Shown here: one piece after another, positions 1 through 7,135 of the stretch | Position numbering within the stretch: position 1 is the stretch's first letter | Layout: each line of letters starts with the position of its first letter | DNA from: CAZLBC01 sp964557575 | GTDB lineage: Bacteria; Planctomycetota; Phycisphaerae; SM23-33 | Reading direction: 5' to 3' | Length of the DNA stretch: 27,566 nt | NCBI GenBank assembly: GCA_964557575.1 | Contig: CAZLBC010000063.1 | Location: 1-27,566 of the forward strand | Program-made: the position numbers and the translations under genes | Notes under the pieces: model-generated | What the model was told of the DNA's origin: nothing | Databases searched by the model: none | What the model saw: the letters and a program-made list of their open reading frames with translations, nothing else

Positions 1-1275
1 TCACCCCCGCGCCCGGTCGATCTTCTCCCGGTACGCGGCCTTCATCGCCGCCTCGAACGCGTCGTTTGACGCGTAGTCGAACCCGAACACCGCCTCCCAC
101 AGTGCCGGCGGCTCCATGCACAGGTAGCAGAAGACCTCCCCGCGCCAGGCGGCGAAACACTCCCGGGCGTGGCCGAACAGCTCCTCCTTGACCGCCGCCG
201 GGTATGACAGCTTCCCGGCGACCTCGACCAGGGGCATCCGGAGGGCCCGGGTGCGGATACCCCGCCGCCTGATCCGCCGGACGACCGGCCTGATGTAGGT
301 CAGCGTCCCGAACGACACCATCGCCACCTCCGCGGGCGCGAAGGTGTCGGTCACCCGCCGGTAGAGCCGCCCGTACGCGGCGCGCCAGCCCCGGTACCGC
401 ACGATCGGGTGGAAGTGGAAGCCGACGAGGACGCCCCGGTCGGCGACCCGCCGGGCGGCCGCGATCCGCTCGCCGGCGGCGGCCGTCAGCCGCTCCTCGT
501 TCTCGACGATCGTGTCGGTGTTCAGCGACCAGGTGCAGAGGACGTTGGGCGGGACGTCGCGCTGCATGAAGTAGTCGACGCGGGCGGACTTGGTCTTCAG
601 CTCCAGGATCACGTTGGGGTTCTTCCGCGCGAAGGCCGCCAGGGCGTCGAGGATCCCCGCCCGGTTGCCCCACATCAGCGAGTCGGAGGACTGCCCGGTC
701 CCCACGTGGTACACCGCGCCGGGGTCGAGGCGCAGGCCGTCGAGCTTCTCTTTCAGGCCGCCGACGATACGGACCCGGCCCCCGCGGTAGAAGGACTGGA
801 TCGTGCAGTAGCTGCAGTCGTACCCGCAGGACTCCACCGCGTCGAGCGTCAGAAGGTTGCAGCAGCGGGTCTTCGGCGAGGCCACCGGGCACCGCCCGAA
901 CCCCGGGACCGTGTCGCGGTCGACCGCGACCGCCGGCCCCGCCGCGGCCGGCGGCGGGGTGAAGGTCCCGTAGTCGCCGGGCGTGTCACGCAGACAATCG
1001 CGGACGGCCGCGAGCGCCGCGAGGATCTCCTTCCCGCGCTGTTTGCCGGCGGCACCGGGCGGCGGCGCCGGCCACCGGTCCGCGATGCAGCCCTCGTCCC
1101 ACATGCGGAGGTCGACGGCGATCTCCGCGACCTGCCGGGTCTGCTGGAAGGTCAGGCGGTATTCGCGCGCCCGGTCGCGGATGAACGCCCGGTCCGCCGC
1201 CGGCAGTCCCGCGAAGCCGGGGAAGGCGTCCGGGTTCGCGAACCATTGTTCGTACCTGTCCGCGGATCGCGTCAC
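1..1275 (-). CDS. SPL-like radical SAM protein
   Basis: This 424-residue protein belongs to the spore photoproduct lyase-like radical SAM family. A CX3CX2C cluster motif (C150, C154, C157; CGYDCSYC followed by TIQSFY) would bind the [4Fe-4S] cluster that cleaves S-adenosylmethionine. The upstream RCCNLLTLDAVESC stretch and the downstream TGQSSDSL, ELKTKS and FHFHPI segments fit the SPL-type TIM barrel. B. subtilis SplB repairs the thymine spore photoproduct in DNA, but many non-sporulating bacteria carry relatives of unknown substrate, so the reaction is not established here. The start is GTG at 1275 and overlaps the stop of the upstream nucleosidase by 4 nt (GTGA), so the two are translationally coupled. 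The stop codon lies at the first bases of the window and the gene is complete. Family call is firm, substrate unknown. Confidence 0.8.
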   Translation of the reverse strand: MTRSADRYEQWFANPDAFPGFAGLPAADRAFIRDRAREYRLTFQQTRQVAEIAVDLRMWDEGCIADRWPAPPPGAAGKQRGKEILAALAAVRDCLRDTPGDYGTFTPPPAAAGPAVAVDRDTVPGFGRCPVASPKTRCCNLLTLDAVESCGYDCSYCTIQSFYRGGRVRIVGGLKEKLDGLRLDPGAVYHVGTGQSSDSLMWGNRAGILDALAAFARKNPNVILELKTKSARVDYFMQRDVPPNVLCTWSLNTDTIVENEERLTAAAGERIAAARRVADRGVLVGFHFHPIVRYRGWRAAYGRLYRRVTDTFAPAEVAMVSFGTLTYIRPVVRRIRRRGIRTRALRMPLVEVAGKLSYPAAVKEELFGHARECFAAWRGEVFCYLCMEPPALWEAVFGFDYASNDAFEAAMKAAYREKIDRARG

Positions 1276-1853
1276 GGTTCCCTCCCCGCCGCAAGGATCG
1301 CGGAGATCCGGTCGAGCGCGCCGGCGATCAGCGACGAGACATGCGCCTCGTCGGGCAGTTCCTTCGAGAGCAGGTCCGAGACGACCTTCAACACGTGTAT
1401 CCGGTGCGCCGGGAGAAACCGCCGGGCCGCGGCGACGAATCCCGCCGATTCCATGTCCACCAGCCCCCCGGCGAGGGCCTCCCGGTCCTCTTCGCCGGCC
1501 GGGCGGTCGACGCAGGTGATGGCGGCACGGTCACCCGGGCCGGGCAGGAGGTGTTTCTTCCCGCTGCCGGCGTCGACAATCCGCCCGACGACCTTCAGGT
1601 CGCCGACGCGGTCCCCGGGCGCCGCGCTGCCGCAGATGCCGATATCGGCGCACGTGTCGGCCTCCCCGGCGCCGCCGGCGGTGAGCAGGTGCGCGGCGGC
1701 CGCGGCGGCGGCGGTCTTGCCGATCCCGGAGACGGCCAGCGAGACGTCGGTCCCGCGGTAAACCGCGAACGGCCCGCCGTCGGTTTCCGCGAGGCCGAAC
1801 CGCTCGACGAGGGGCCGGGCCTCGGCGCGGAGCGCGGTGACGATGTAGATCAT
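1272..1853 (-). CDS. MTA/SAH-nucleosidase-like purine nucleoside hydrolase/phosphorylase
   Basis: A 193-residue protein of the nucleoside phosphorylase I superfamily, closest in motifs to 5'-methylthioadenosine/SAH nucleosidases and futalosine hydrolases. Visible motifs are the N-terminal IVTALRAEARPL (the catalytic Glu region), SGIGKTAAA (the nucleoside/phosphate loop), VDMESAGF (the ribose-binding Glu after Met) and VVSDL (the purine-binding Ser-Asp pair). I chose ATG at 1853, preceded by AAAGGCGAG as a ribosome site. A longer frame to 1967 runs into the AT-rich upstream region and has no family similarity. It is the first gene of a two-gene operon with the overlapping radical SAM gene. A reasonable role is removal of 5'-deoxyadenosine, MTA or SAH made by SAM chemistry. 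That role is inferred from context, and the exact nucleoside is uncertain. Confidence 0.75.
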   Translation of the reverse strand: MIYIVTALRAEARPLVERFGLAETDGGPFAVYRGTDVSLAVSGIGKTAAAAAAAHLLTAGGAGEADTCADIGICGSAAPGDRVGDLKVVGRIVDAGSGKKHLLPGPGDRAAITCVDRPAGEEDREALAGGLVDMESAGFVAAARRFLPAHRIHVLKVVSDLLSKELPDEAHVSSLIAGALDRISAILAAGREP

Positions 1854-2007
1854 TGCTCGCCTTTCACGTATAATACGCCTGTTATTGTGCCCCCCGGGCG
1901 CCCCGCGCCAAGGAGGAAAAATATTTTTGCCGCGCCGGCATGCGGGGTATACAATCGATCGCGACAACCGTTTTCACATTGAAAAACGAGGGGCGGGAGA
2001 TGATATC
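1854..2007. other. Divergent intergenic region
   Basis: A 154-bp, locally AT-rich spacer between the leftward nucleosidase operon and rightward genes. On the minus strand a TATTAT-like hexamer (1870-1875) lies about 17 bp before the nucleosidase start and could be its -10 element, but no good -35 is seen. The plus-strand promoter is listed separately. Confidence 0.4.
1927..1955 (+). promoter_or_regulatory. Putative sigma70-type promoter
   Basis: TTGCCG (1927-1932) and TACAAT (1950-1955) are separated by 17 bp, upstream of the orphan Tat-signal ORF at 2008. The call rests on sequence match only. Confidence 0.4.
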
Positions 2008-2133
2008 ATGGCCGAACACATCGACCGGCGGACATTCGTGGCGGCAACCGGCGCCCCGGCGGGCGTAGGCGCGGCCCGGCGTTTGACACCGCCCCCGGCG
2101 GCGCGTATAAGAAACAGTTGGCCGTATGTGTAA
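2008..2133 (+). pseudogene. Orphan 41-aa Tat-signal ORF, probable gene remnant
   Basis: This short ORF starts at ATG 2008 behind a purine-rich GGGCGGGAG site. It begins with a sequence resembling a twin-arginine signal (DRRTFVAATGAPAGVGAA), as found at the front of exported oxidoreductases and sugar-acting enzymes in Planctomycetota. The reading frame then stops at 2131-2133 after 41 residues, with no mature domain. A strong promoter for the next gene (2083-2111) lies inside it. The simplest reading is the 5' end of a deleted exported-protein gene. A real small peptide is possible but less likely. Confidence 0.5.
2083..2111 (+). promoter_or_regulatory. Strong sigma70-type promoter for the DUF1080 gene
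   Basis: A consensus -35 TTGACA (2083-2088), a 17-bp spacer and TATAAG (2106-2111) lie 63 bp before the DUF1080 start at 2175. The expected transcript start is near 2118. The elements lie within the remnant ORF 2008-2133. Confidence 0.65.
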
Positions 2134-2174
2134 CCGAACCGAAACGCTCATACACAGGTAACAAGGAGACAATC

Positions 2175-2906
2175 ATGCATCGCACCGTAACGCTCATCGC
2201 CGTCATGTTGCTGTCCGCCGTATTCTGCGTGGCCGAAGAGGTCGTCAAGGCCCCGCCCGAGTCCGGTCTGAAACCGATCTTCAACGGCAAGGACCTCGCC
2301 GGCTGGGACGGCGATCCCCGCCTCTGGTCGGTCAAAGACGGGGCCATCCACGGCGAGACGACCAAGGAGGCCCGCGCGAAGGGCAACACCTTCCTGATCT
2401 GGAAGGCAGGCAGGACCACGGACTTCGAGCTGCGCCTCTCGTTCCGCTGCAACGCCACGAACAACTCGGGCATCCAGTACCGCTCGAAACACATCACCAA
2501 GGCCCGGAACAAGTGGGTCGTCCGGGGCTACCAGCACGAGATCCGCAACCAGGAAAAGCTCCCCAGCGTCTCCGGGTTCATCTACGCCGAGGGCGGCAAA
2601 CGCGGGCGCATGGCCCTCGTCGGCGACAAGACGGCCTGGGGCCCGGACGGCAAGAAGGAGATCGTCGGCACGCTGATCGACGCCGAGGGATACAAGAAGC
2701 TTTTCAAGCTCGACGACTGGAACGACGTGGTCATCATCGCGAAGGGGCCGCACCTGCAGCACTACCTCAACGGCCGGCTGATCATGGACTGCGTCGACAA
2801 GCACCCCGAGCGGGCGCTGCGCGACGGCATCCTCGCTTTCCAGCTCCACGCCGGCAAGCCGATGTGGGCCGAGTTCAAGGACATCCGCTTCAAGGAACTG
2901 AAGTAG
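2175..2906 (+). CDS. Secreted DUF1080 (3-keto-disaccharide hydrolase-like) protein
   Basis: A 243-residue exported protein. Residues 1-20 form a Sec-type signal peptide (MHRTVTLIAVMLLSAVFCVA-type). The rest matches the DUF1080/LamG-like fold: FNGKDLAGWDGDP near residue 36, WSVKDGAIHGE, FRCNATNNSGIQYRS, GYQHEIRN, WNDVVIIAKG, HYLNGRLIMD and GILAFQLHAGKP in the usual order. Some members of this family hydrolyse 3-keto glycosides, and many are uncharacterised periplasmic sugar-binding proteins. The start is ATG 2175 with AAGGAG 8 nt upstream. A longer in-frame start at 2118 would sit at the predicted transcript start and has no ribosome site. It is monocistronic with its own promoter. The family is clear, but the enzymatic role is not shown by the sequence. 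Confidence 0.85.
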   Translation: MHRTVTLIAVMLLSAVFCVAEEVVKAPPESGLKPIFNGKDLAGWDGDPRLWSVKDGAIHGETTKEARAKGNTFLIWKAGRTTDFELRLSFRCNATNNSGIQYRSKHITKARNKWVVRGYQHEIRNQEKLPSVSGFIYAEGGKRGRMALVGDKTAWGPDGKKEIVGTLIDAEGYKKLFKLDDWNDVVIIAKGPHLQHYLNGRLIMDCVDKHPERALRDGILAFQLHAGKPMWAEFKDIRFKELK

Positions 2907-2932
2907 GCGGGGAGATGGTATACCTTTTATCC

Positions 2933-2956
2933 CTGAACATAAAAGGCTGGAGAACG
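2933..2956. terminator. Hairpin between convergent genes
   Basis: A perfect 8-bp inverted repeat, CCTTTTAT (2933-2940) and ATAAAAGG (2949-2956), with an 8-nt loop lies between the converging DUF1080 and toxin genes. It is AT-rich and has no clear T tract, so it is only a weak candidate for a bidirectional terminator. Confidence 0.3.
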
Positions 2957-2987
2957 GTGTCTTTCGGCAAAGATGTCGGCGTTGCGC

Positions 2988-3470
2988 CTATTCGCCGACT
3001 TTCTTGAGCGCCCGATCGAGAACGTGACGAGACAGGTACAGTCCTTGTCGAATCATATCCTCCATGACGCTGCGCGCTTGGGAAATGACACCGCGGTTCT
3101 TTGCGGCAAGGACTATTCCCAAAGTCCCCCTGAGGGGAACGCCGAGTGACGAGGCGCATCGGCGACCGGCGAGGTCGTCGATGATTGCTTCACACGAATG
3201 TTCACGAGCCAGAGCAATAGCGGACGATTCGCCGACGCCAAGTCCCCAACTTTGGATTATCTCGGCGATTGGCGGGATTTCTGCGACCTCAAGCCAATCT
3301 GTCCGGCTGATCGATTGTGCGGTGACATCTTCTTTGCCCCGCGCCCGTATCTCATCGACCACCGGCTTCGGGACCAGTATGCGATCCGCAAAATGATGGA
3401 GTATAGCCATGTGACCGGATCTGCTGAAGAAAATCAGTGGTGAGGCATTGATAACCGCGAGGTCAGCCAC
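2988..3470 (-). CDS. DUF3368 PIN-like toxin
   Basis: A 160-residue protein of the DUF3368 family, a PIN-fold relative usually acting as the toxin of a UPF0175/DUF3368 pair. Typical elements are VINASPLIFF at the N-terminus, GLGVGESSAIALA in the middle, IIDDLAGRR, and GTLGIVLAAKNRGVI towards the end. The Asn in VINAS occupies the place of the first PIN aspartate; I recall Asn as common in DUF3368. I chose GTG 3470, which overlaps the antitoxin by 8 nt and gives the family-like N-terminus (VADLAVINAS). A longer ATG start at 3497 (MMTWIRSCH...) is possible but would overlap by 35 nt. It probably acts as a nuclease-type toxin held in check by the upstream gene. The RNA target is unknown. Confidence 0.75.
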   Translation of the reverse strand: MADLAVINASPLIFFSRSGHMAILHHFADRILVPKPVVDEIRARGKEDVTAQSISRTDWLEVAEIPPIAEIIQSWGLGVGESSAIALAREHSCEAIIDDLAGRRCASSLGVPLRGTLGIVLAAKNRGVISQARSVMEDMIRQGLYLSRHVLDRALKKVGE

Positions 3471-3714
3471 GTGACAGCTCCGTATCCAGGTCATCAAAAT
3501 CGACGGAGAACGAATCTTTGCGCATCGAGGCGAGAGCCATCAGGAAGTCTGTCCTGTCAAGACCTGCTATCCACGCCGCTATTTCCTGCGAGATTCTCCC
3601 CTGTTCATACCACGTGACGGCGGCGGCGAGGCGCATTTCCTTTGCAAAATGTTCGGGATCATTCCGGGTCGCGGCAAACACCATGTCCGGAAATTCCATT
3701 TTCAGTGTCGTCAT
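3463..3714 (-). CDS. UPF0175-family antitoxin
   Basis: An 83-residue protein with the UPF0175 pattern. The core LRLAAAVTWYEQGRISQEIA followed by AGLDRTDFLMAL is the family's helix-turn-helix-like segment, and the acidic tail (VDFDDLDTEL) is typical of the part that contacts the toxin. ATG 3714 has GGGAGAG upstream. It is the first gene of a two-gene minus-strand operon and overlaps the DUF3368 toxin start. It probably neutralises the toxin and represses its own promoter, which is inferred from the family. The acidic and basic regions are intact and there is no sign of decay. Confidence 0.72.
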   Translation of the reverse strand: MTTLKMEFPDMVFAATRNDPEHFAKEMRLAAAVTWYEQGRISQEIAAWIAGLDRTDFLMALASMRKDSFSVDFDDLDTELSRG

Positions 3715-3739
3715 AATTGCTCTCCCATGTTCTTGCTAC

Positions 3740-3767
3740 ATTGTATTTTGTATTGACAAAAGCTCAA
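3740..3767 (-). promoter_or_regulatory. Promoter of the UPF0175/DUF3368 operon
   Basis: Reading the minus strand, TTGAGC (3762-3767) and TACAAT (3740-3745) are 16 bp apart, about 25 bp upstream of the antitoxin ATG. The surrounding DNA is AT-rich compared with the genome. Confidence 0.5.
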
Positions 3768-3920
3768 TATCTCTATTACGACCCGATCGCATTTCGAACG
3801 TGTCGACCGTTTCCGGCAAGCGGTGCCGTTTAATCCTGTTTCCTGGCGGCCGGACGATAACCGGGGGACGAAGGCGGGCGCACACCCGGCCGGGGGGGGT
3901 ATGAAGTGCGCCGCCGCCAT
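3768..3920. other. Non-coding spacer between divergent operons
   Basis: About 150 bp between the toxin-antitoxin promoter and the trehalose operon promoter. I see no gene, RNA or convincing repeat here, only GC-rich runs with a G8 tract near 3891. Confidence 0.4.
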
Positions 3921-3948
3921 TTGCGGCAACGCGGAAAATCCCTATAAT
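3921..3948 (+). promoter_or_regulatory. Promoter of the trehalose operon
   Basis: TTGCGG (3921-3926) and a perfect TATAAT (3943-3948) lie 16 bp apart. The transcript would start near 3955, giving a leader of about 67 nt to the preferred start at 4022. An in-frame ATG at 3959 lies almost at the transcript start. Confidence 0.6.
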
Positions 3949-4021
3949 CTCCGGTAAGATGACCTGTGTCATACACCCGGAGGCAGAAACTTTTTTTCCG
4001 CGATACGTAAGGGAACCGCCC

Positions 4022-6418
4022 ATGTTCTGTGACGATCCGCTGTGGACGCTCGAGTGCAATACGTTCGAACCCGAACACGAAAAACACGCCGAGGCCCTCT
4101 GTACGACCGGCAACGGCTACCTCGGATGCCGGGGGGCCTTCGCGGAGGCCTTCAGTGGCGAACATCACTACCCCGGCACCTACATCGCCGGCGTCTACAA
4201 CCGGCTCGTCTCCCGGGTCGCCGACCGGGACATCGAGAACGAGGACTTCGTCAACTGCCCCGACTGGACGCAGATCACGTTCCGGACGCCCGGCGGGGCG
4301 TGGTTCGACACCGCCGCGGGGGAGATACTCGCGTTCCGCCGGCAACTGAATCTCGTCGCGGGCCTGCTGCTCAGGGAGATCCGGCTGAAGCACCCCACCG
4401 GTGAGATCACGACGATCAGGTCCGCGCGGTTCGTGAGCATGGCCCGGGAGCACTGCGCGGGCATCCGGTACACCATCGTCCCGGAAAACTACGCCGGGCG
4501 GATCATCGTCTGCAGCGGCCTCAACGGCGACATCGAGAACGAGGGGGTCAAGCGGTACGCCCAGCTCAACCAGCTTCACCTGGCGCGCGATTTCGAAGAT
4601 CACGACGGCGACACGCTGATCCTCGGCGTCAGGACGACACAGTCCCAAATCGCGATCGCCGAGCGGGCCGCTCACGCCTTCACCCTCGACGGCGACCCGG
4701 TGGCTCCCGAACGGGAGGTGATGCACCGGCCCCGGCTCGCCGCCGCCGAATTCACCGTGGCGGTCGCCGAAGGCGAGGAACTGACGCTGGAGAAGACCGT
4801 GGCGATCTGCACCTCCCGCGACGCGGGCGTCGACGACCCGGCCGCGGCGGCGCGAAAGGAACTGGACGGCGCCCCCCCGCTGACCGCCCTGATCGACGAG
4901 CACCGGGAGGCGTGGCGGGAGATATGGGACCGGATCGACGTCCGGGTGGAGGGCGACGAGCACACCCAGCGGGTCATCCGGCTGCACGCCTACCACCTGG
5001 TGACCACCGCGTCGCCGTTCAACGAGCACATCGACGCCGCGATGCCGGCGCGGGGGCTGCACGGGGAGGCCTACCGGGGCCACATCTTCTGGGACGAGCT
5101 GTTCGCCTTCCCCTTCTACAACATCCACTTCCCCGCCGTCGCGCGGGCCTTCCTCATGTACCGCTACCGCCGGCTGGATCAGGCCCGGGCGTACGCCCGG
5201 GAATACGGCTACCGCGGGGCCATGTTCCCCTGGCAGAGCGGCAGCGACGGGCGGGAGGAGACCCAGATTTACCACCTCAACCCCGTCTCCGGGGAGTGGG
5301 GCCCCGACCATTCATCGCTGCAGCGCCACATCTCACTGGCCGTGGCGTACAATACCTGGACCTACTGCCGGGTGACCGGGGACCGGGCGTTTCTCGCGGC
5401 GTACGGGGCGGAGGTGCTCCTCGACATCGCCGCCTTCTGGGCCAGCGCGTGCACGTACAACGAGGAGACCGGCCGCTACGAAATTCACCGGGTGATGGGA
5501 CCCAACGAGTTTCACGAGACGATGCCCCGGGACGGGGAACACGGCGGCCTGAAGGACAACGCCTACACCAATGTCATGGCGGCGTGGACCCTGGAGCGGG
5601 CACTGGAAACCCTTGACGCACTCGATGACGACGACGTCGCACGACTGCGGGAGAAACTCGCGCTTAACGACGAGACGCTCGCGCGGTGGCGGGATATCAC
5701 CGGGAAGCTGAACGTGGCCGTCCGGGACGGCATCATCGCCCAGTACGACGGCTTCCTCGACCTCAAGGAACTCGACTGGGACCACTACCGGGAACAGTAC
5801 GGCAACATCGGCCGGCTGGACCGCATCCTGAAGGCCGAGGGCCGGAGTCCCGACCACTACCAGTTGACCAAGCAGGGCGACCTGACGATGCTCTTCTACG
5901 TCCTGCCGATTGAAGTCATCAAATCGCTGTTCGCCGACCTGGGGCTCGCCTTCAGCGACGACATGCTGCGGAAGAACTACGACTACTACCTGCGGCGGAC
6001 TTCCCACGGCTCCACGCTGAGCCTGGTGGTCCACTCGCGGGTCGCGGCCATGCTCGGCGACATGGACACCTCCCTCGAATGGTACCGCAAGTCCCTGGAG
6101 GCCGACCTCCACGACATCCAGGGCGGGACCACGAAGGAGGGCATACACGCGGGACTGATGGCCGGGACGGTCACGGCCCTGCTTTCGTCCTACGCCGGGC
6201 TGGACCCGTGGAAGGATCCGGTCTCGCTGACCCCGAACCTGCCGGCGGACTGGGACCGGCTGGCATTCACCTTCCAGGTCAGGGGGACGCGCTACGCGGT
6301 CGCCATCGAGCGGTCCGCGGTGAAGATCCGCGCCGCATCACCCGCCGCGGCCGCGGTGACGGTCAACGGCCGCACGCACGAGCTGCCGCGGGGCGAGGAA
6401 GTGGAGATATCCCTTTGA
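4022..6418 (+). CDS. GH65 disaccharide phosphorylase (trehalose/kojibiose-type)
   Basis: A 798-residue glycoside hydrolase family 65 protein. Such enzymes split an alpha-glucosyl disaccharide with phosphate to beta-glucose 1-phosphate and glucose. The N-terminal beta-sandwich (about 1-270) has TTGNGYLGCRG. The alpha/alpha barrel (about 330-700) has GHIFWDELFAFPF, RGAMFPWQSGSDG and the catalytic acid E496 in MGPNEFHE, where GPDE is more common. TKQGDL, RTSHGSTLS and TTKEGIHAGLMAGT form the phosphate and sugar site of phosphorylases. ATG 4022 is preferred because it follows AAGGGA and fits the family N-terminus. ATG 3959 would add 21 residues and be nearly leaderless. It is first in an operon with beta-phosphoglucomutase, which uses its product. 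Trehalose is the likely substrate from context, but kojibiose or maltose cannot be excluded. Confidence 0.85.
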   Translation: MFCDDPLWTLECNTFEPEHEKHAEALCTTGNGYLGCRGAFAEAFSGEHHYPGTYIAGVYNRLVSRVADRDIENEDFVNCPDWTQITFRTPGGAWFDTAAGEILAFRRQLNLVAGLLLREIRLKHPTGEITTIRSARFVSMAREHCAGIRYTIVPENYAGRIIVCSGLNGDIENEGVKRYAQLNQLHLARDFEDHDGDTLILGVRTTQSQIAIAERAAHAFTLDGDPVAPEREVMHRPRLAAAEFTVAVAEGEELTLEKTVAICTSRDAGVDDPAAAARKELDGAPPLTALIDEHREAWREIWDRIDVRVEGDEHTQRVIRLHAYHLVTTASPFNEHIDAAMPARGLHGEAYRGHIFWDELFAFPFYNIHFPAVARAFLMYRYRRLDQARAYAREYGYRGAMFPWQSGSDGREETQIYHLNPVSGEWGPDHSSLQRHISLAVAYNTWTYCRVTGDRAFLAAYGAEVLLDIAAFWASACTYNEETGRYEIHRVMGPNEFHETMPRDGEHGGLKDNAYTNVMAAWTLERALETLDALDDDDVARLREKLALNDETLARWRDITGKLNVAVRDGIIAQYDGFLDLKELDWDHYREQYGNIGRLDRILKAEGRSPDHYQLTKQGDLTMLFYVLPIEVIKSLFADLGLAFSDDMLRKNYDYYLRRTSHGSTLSLVVHSRVAAMLGDMDTSLEWYRKSLEADLHDIQGGTTKEGIHAGLMAGTVTALLSSYAGLDPWKDPVSLTPNLPADWDRLAFTFQVRGTRYAVAIERSAVKIRAASPAAAAVTVNGRTHELPRGEEVEISL

Positions 6419-6467
6419 CAATACCGCCGGATCGATTCTAATCGACACCAGGAAAGGAACCTGAACC

Positions 6468-7115
6468 ATGGCAGATATCAATGGCGTCATCTTCGACCTC
6501 GACGGGGTCATCCTCTCGACCGACGACTATCACTACCGCGCCTGGAAGCAGCTCGCCGACCGGGAAGGCATCTACTTCGACCGGGAAATCAACGACCGGC
6601 TCCGCGGCGTCAGCCGCATGGAGAGTCTCGCTATCATCCTCGAGCGGGCCGAGAAGGAGTACACCGAGGAAGAAAAGCAGGAGATGGCGGCATTCAAGAA
6701 CGATCTCTACCGGGAGTCCCTGCGGCAACTGACCCCCGACGAGATCTTTCCGGGCGTCATGGACTTCATCTCCTTTCTTCAGGAGAAGGGCATCAGGATC
6801 GCGATCGGCTCGTCGAGCAAGAACACCAGGTTCATCCTGCAGCAGACGGGCCTGGACGAGATCTTCGGCGACGCCGTCAGCGACGGCACCACCATCACCA
6901 ACAGCAAGCCCGATCCGGAGGTCTTCCTGAAGGCGGCCGCCATGATCGGCGTCCCCCCGGCCGAGTGCCTGGTCATCGAGGACGCCGCGGCGGGGGTCGC
7001 GGCCGCCAAAAACGGCAACATGCTCGCCCTCGGCGTCGGCCCCATGAAAGACTGCCCGCAGGCGGACTTTCACGCCGCGGACATACAGGCGATCGACCGG
7101 TCGCTGTTCGACTGA
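6468..7115 (+). CDS. pgmB: Beta-phosphoglucomutase
   Basis: A 215-residue HAD-superfamily enzyme that interconverts beta-glucose 1-phosphate and glucose 6-phosphate. The nucleophile motif FDLDGVI (D10 and D12) carries the beta-PGM hallmark Val/Ile rather than the Thr of phosphatases. LRGVSRMESL is the substrate-binding loop specific to beta-PGM. SSSKN supplies the phosphate-binding Ser and Asn, TNSKPDPEVF the conserved Lys, and VIEDAAAGVAAA the Mg-binding acids. The cap domain spans about residues 18-85. AGGAAAGGA lies upstream of ATG 6468. The gene is 49 bp downstream of the GH65 phosphorylase, a standard pairing, and 20 bp before the TPS/TPP gene. All active-site residues I can check are present. 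Confidence 0.9.
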   Translation: MADINGVIFDLDGVILSTDDYHYRAWKQLADREGIYFDREINDRLRGVSRMESLAIILERAEKEYTEEEKQEMAAFKNDLYRESLRQLTPDEIFPGVMDFISFLQEKGIRIAIGSSSKNTRFILQQTGLDEIFGDAVSDGTTITNSKPDPEVFLKAAAMIGVPPAECLVIEDAAAGVAAAKNGNMLALGVGPMKDCPQADFHAADIQAIDRSLFD

Positions 7116-7135
7116 TCCCGCCGGGACCAACGACC

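Noticed and set aside
3830..5311. 493-codon open frame antisense to the GH65 gene
   Set aside because: The sense strand carries the GH65 motifs; the antisense product is repetitive Val/Asp/Gly/Arg sequence and has no recognisable domain.
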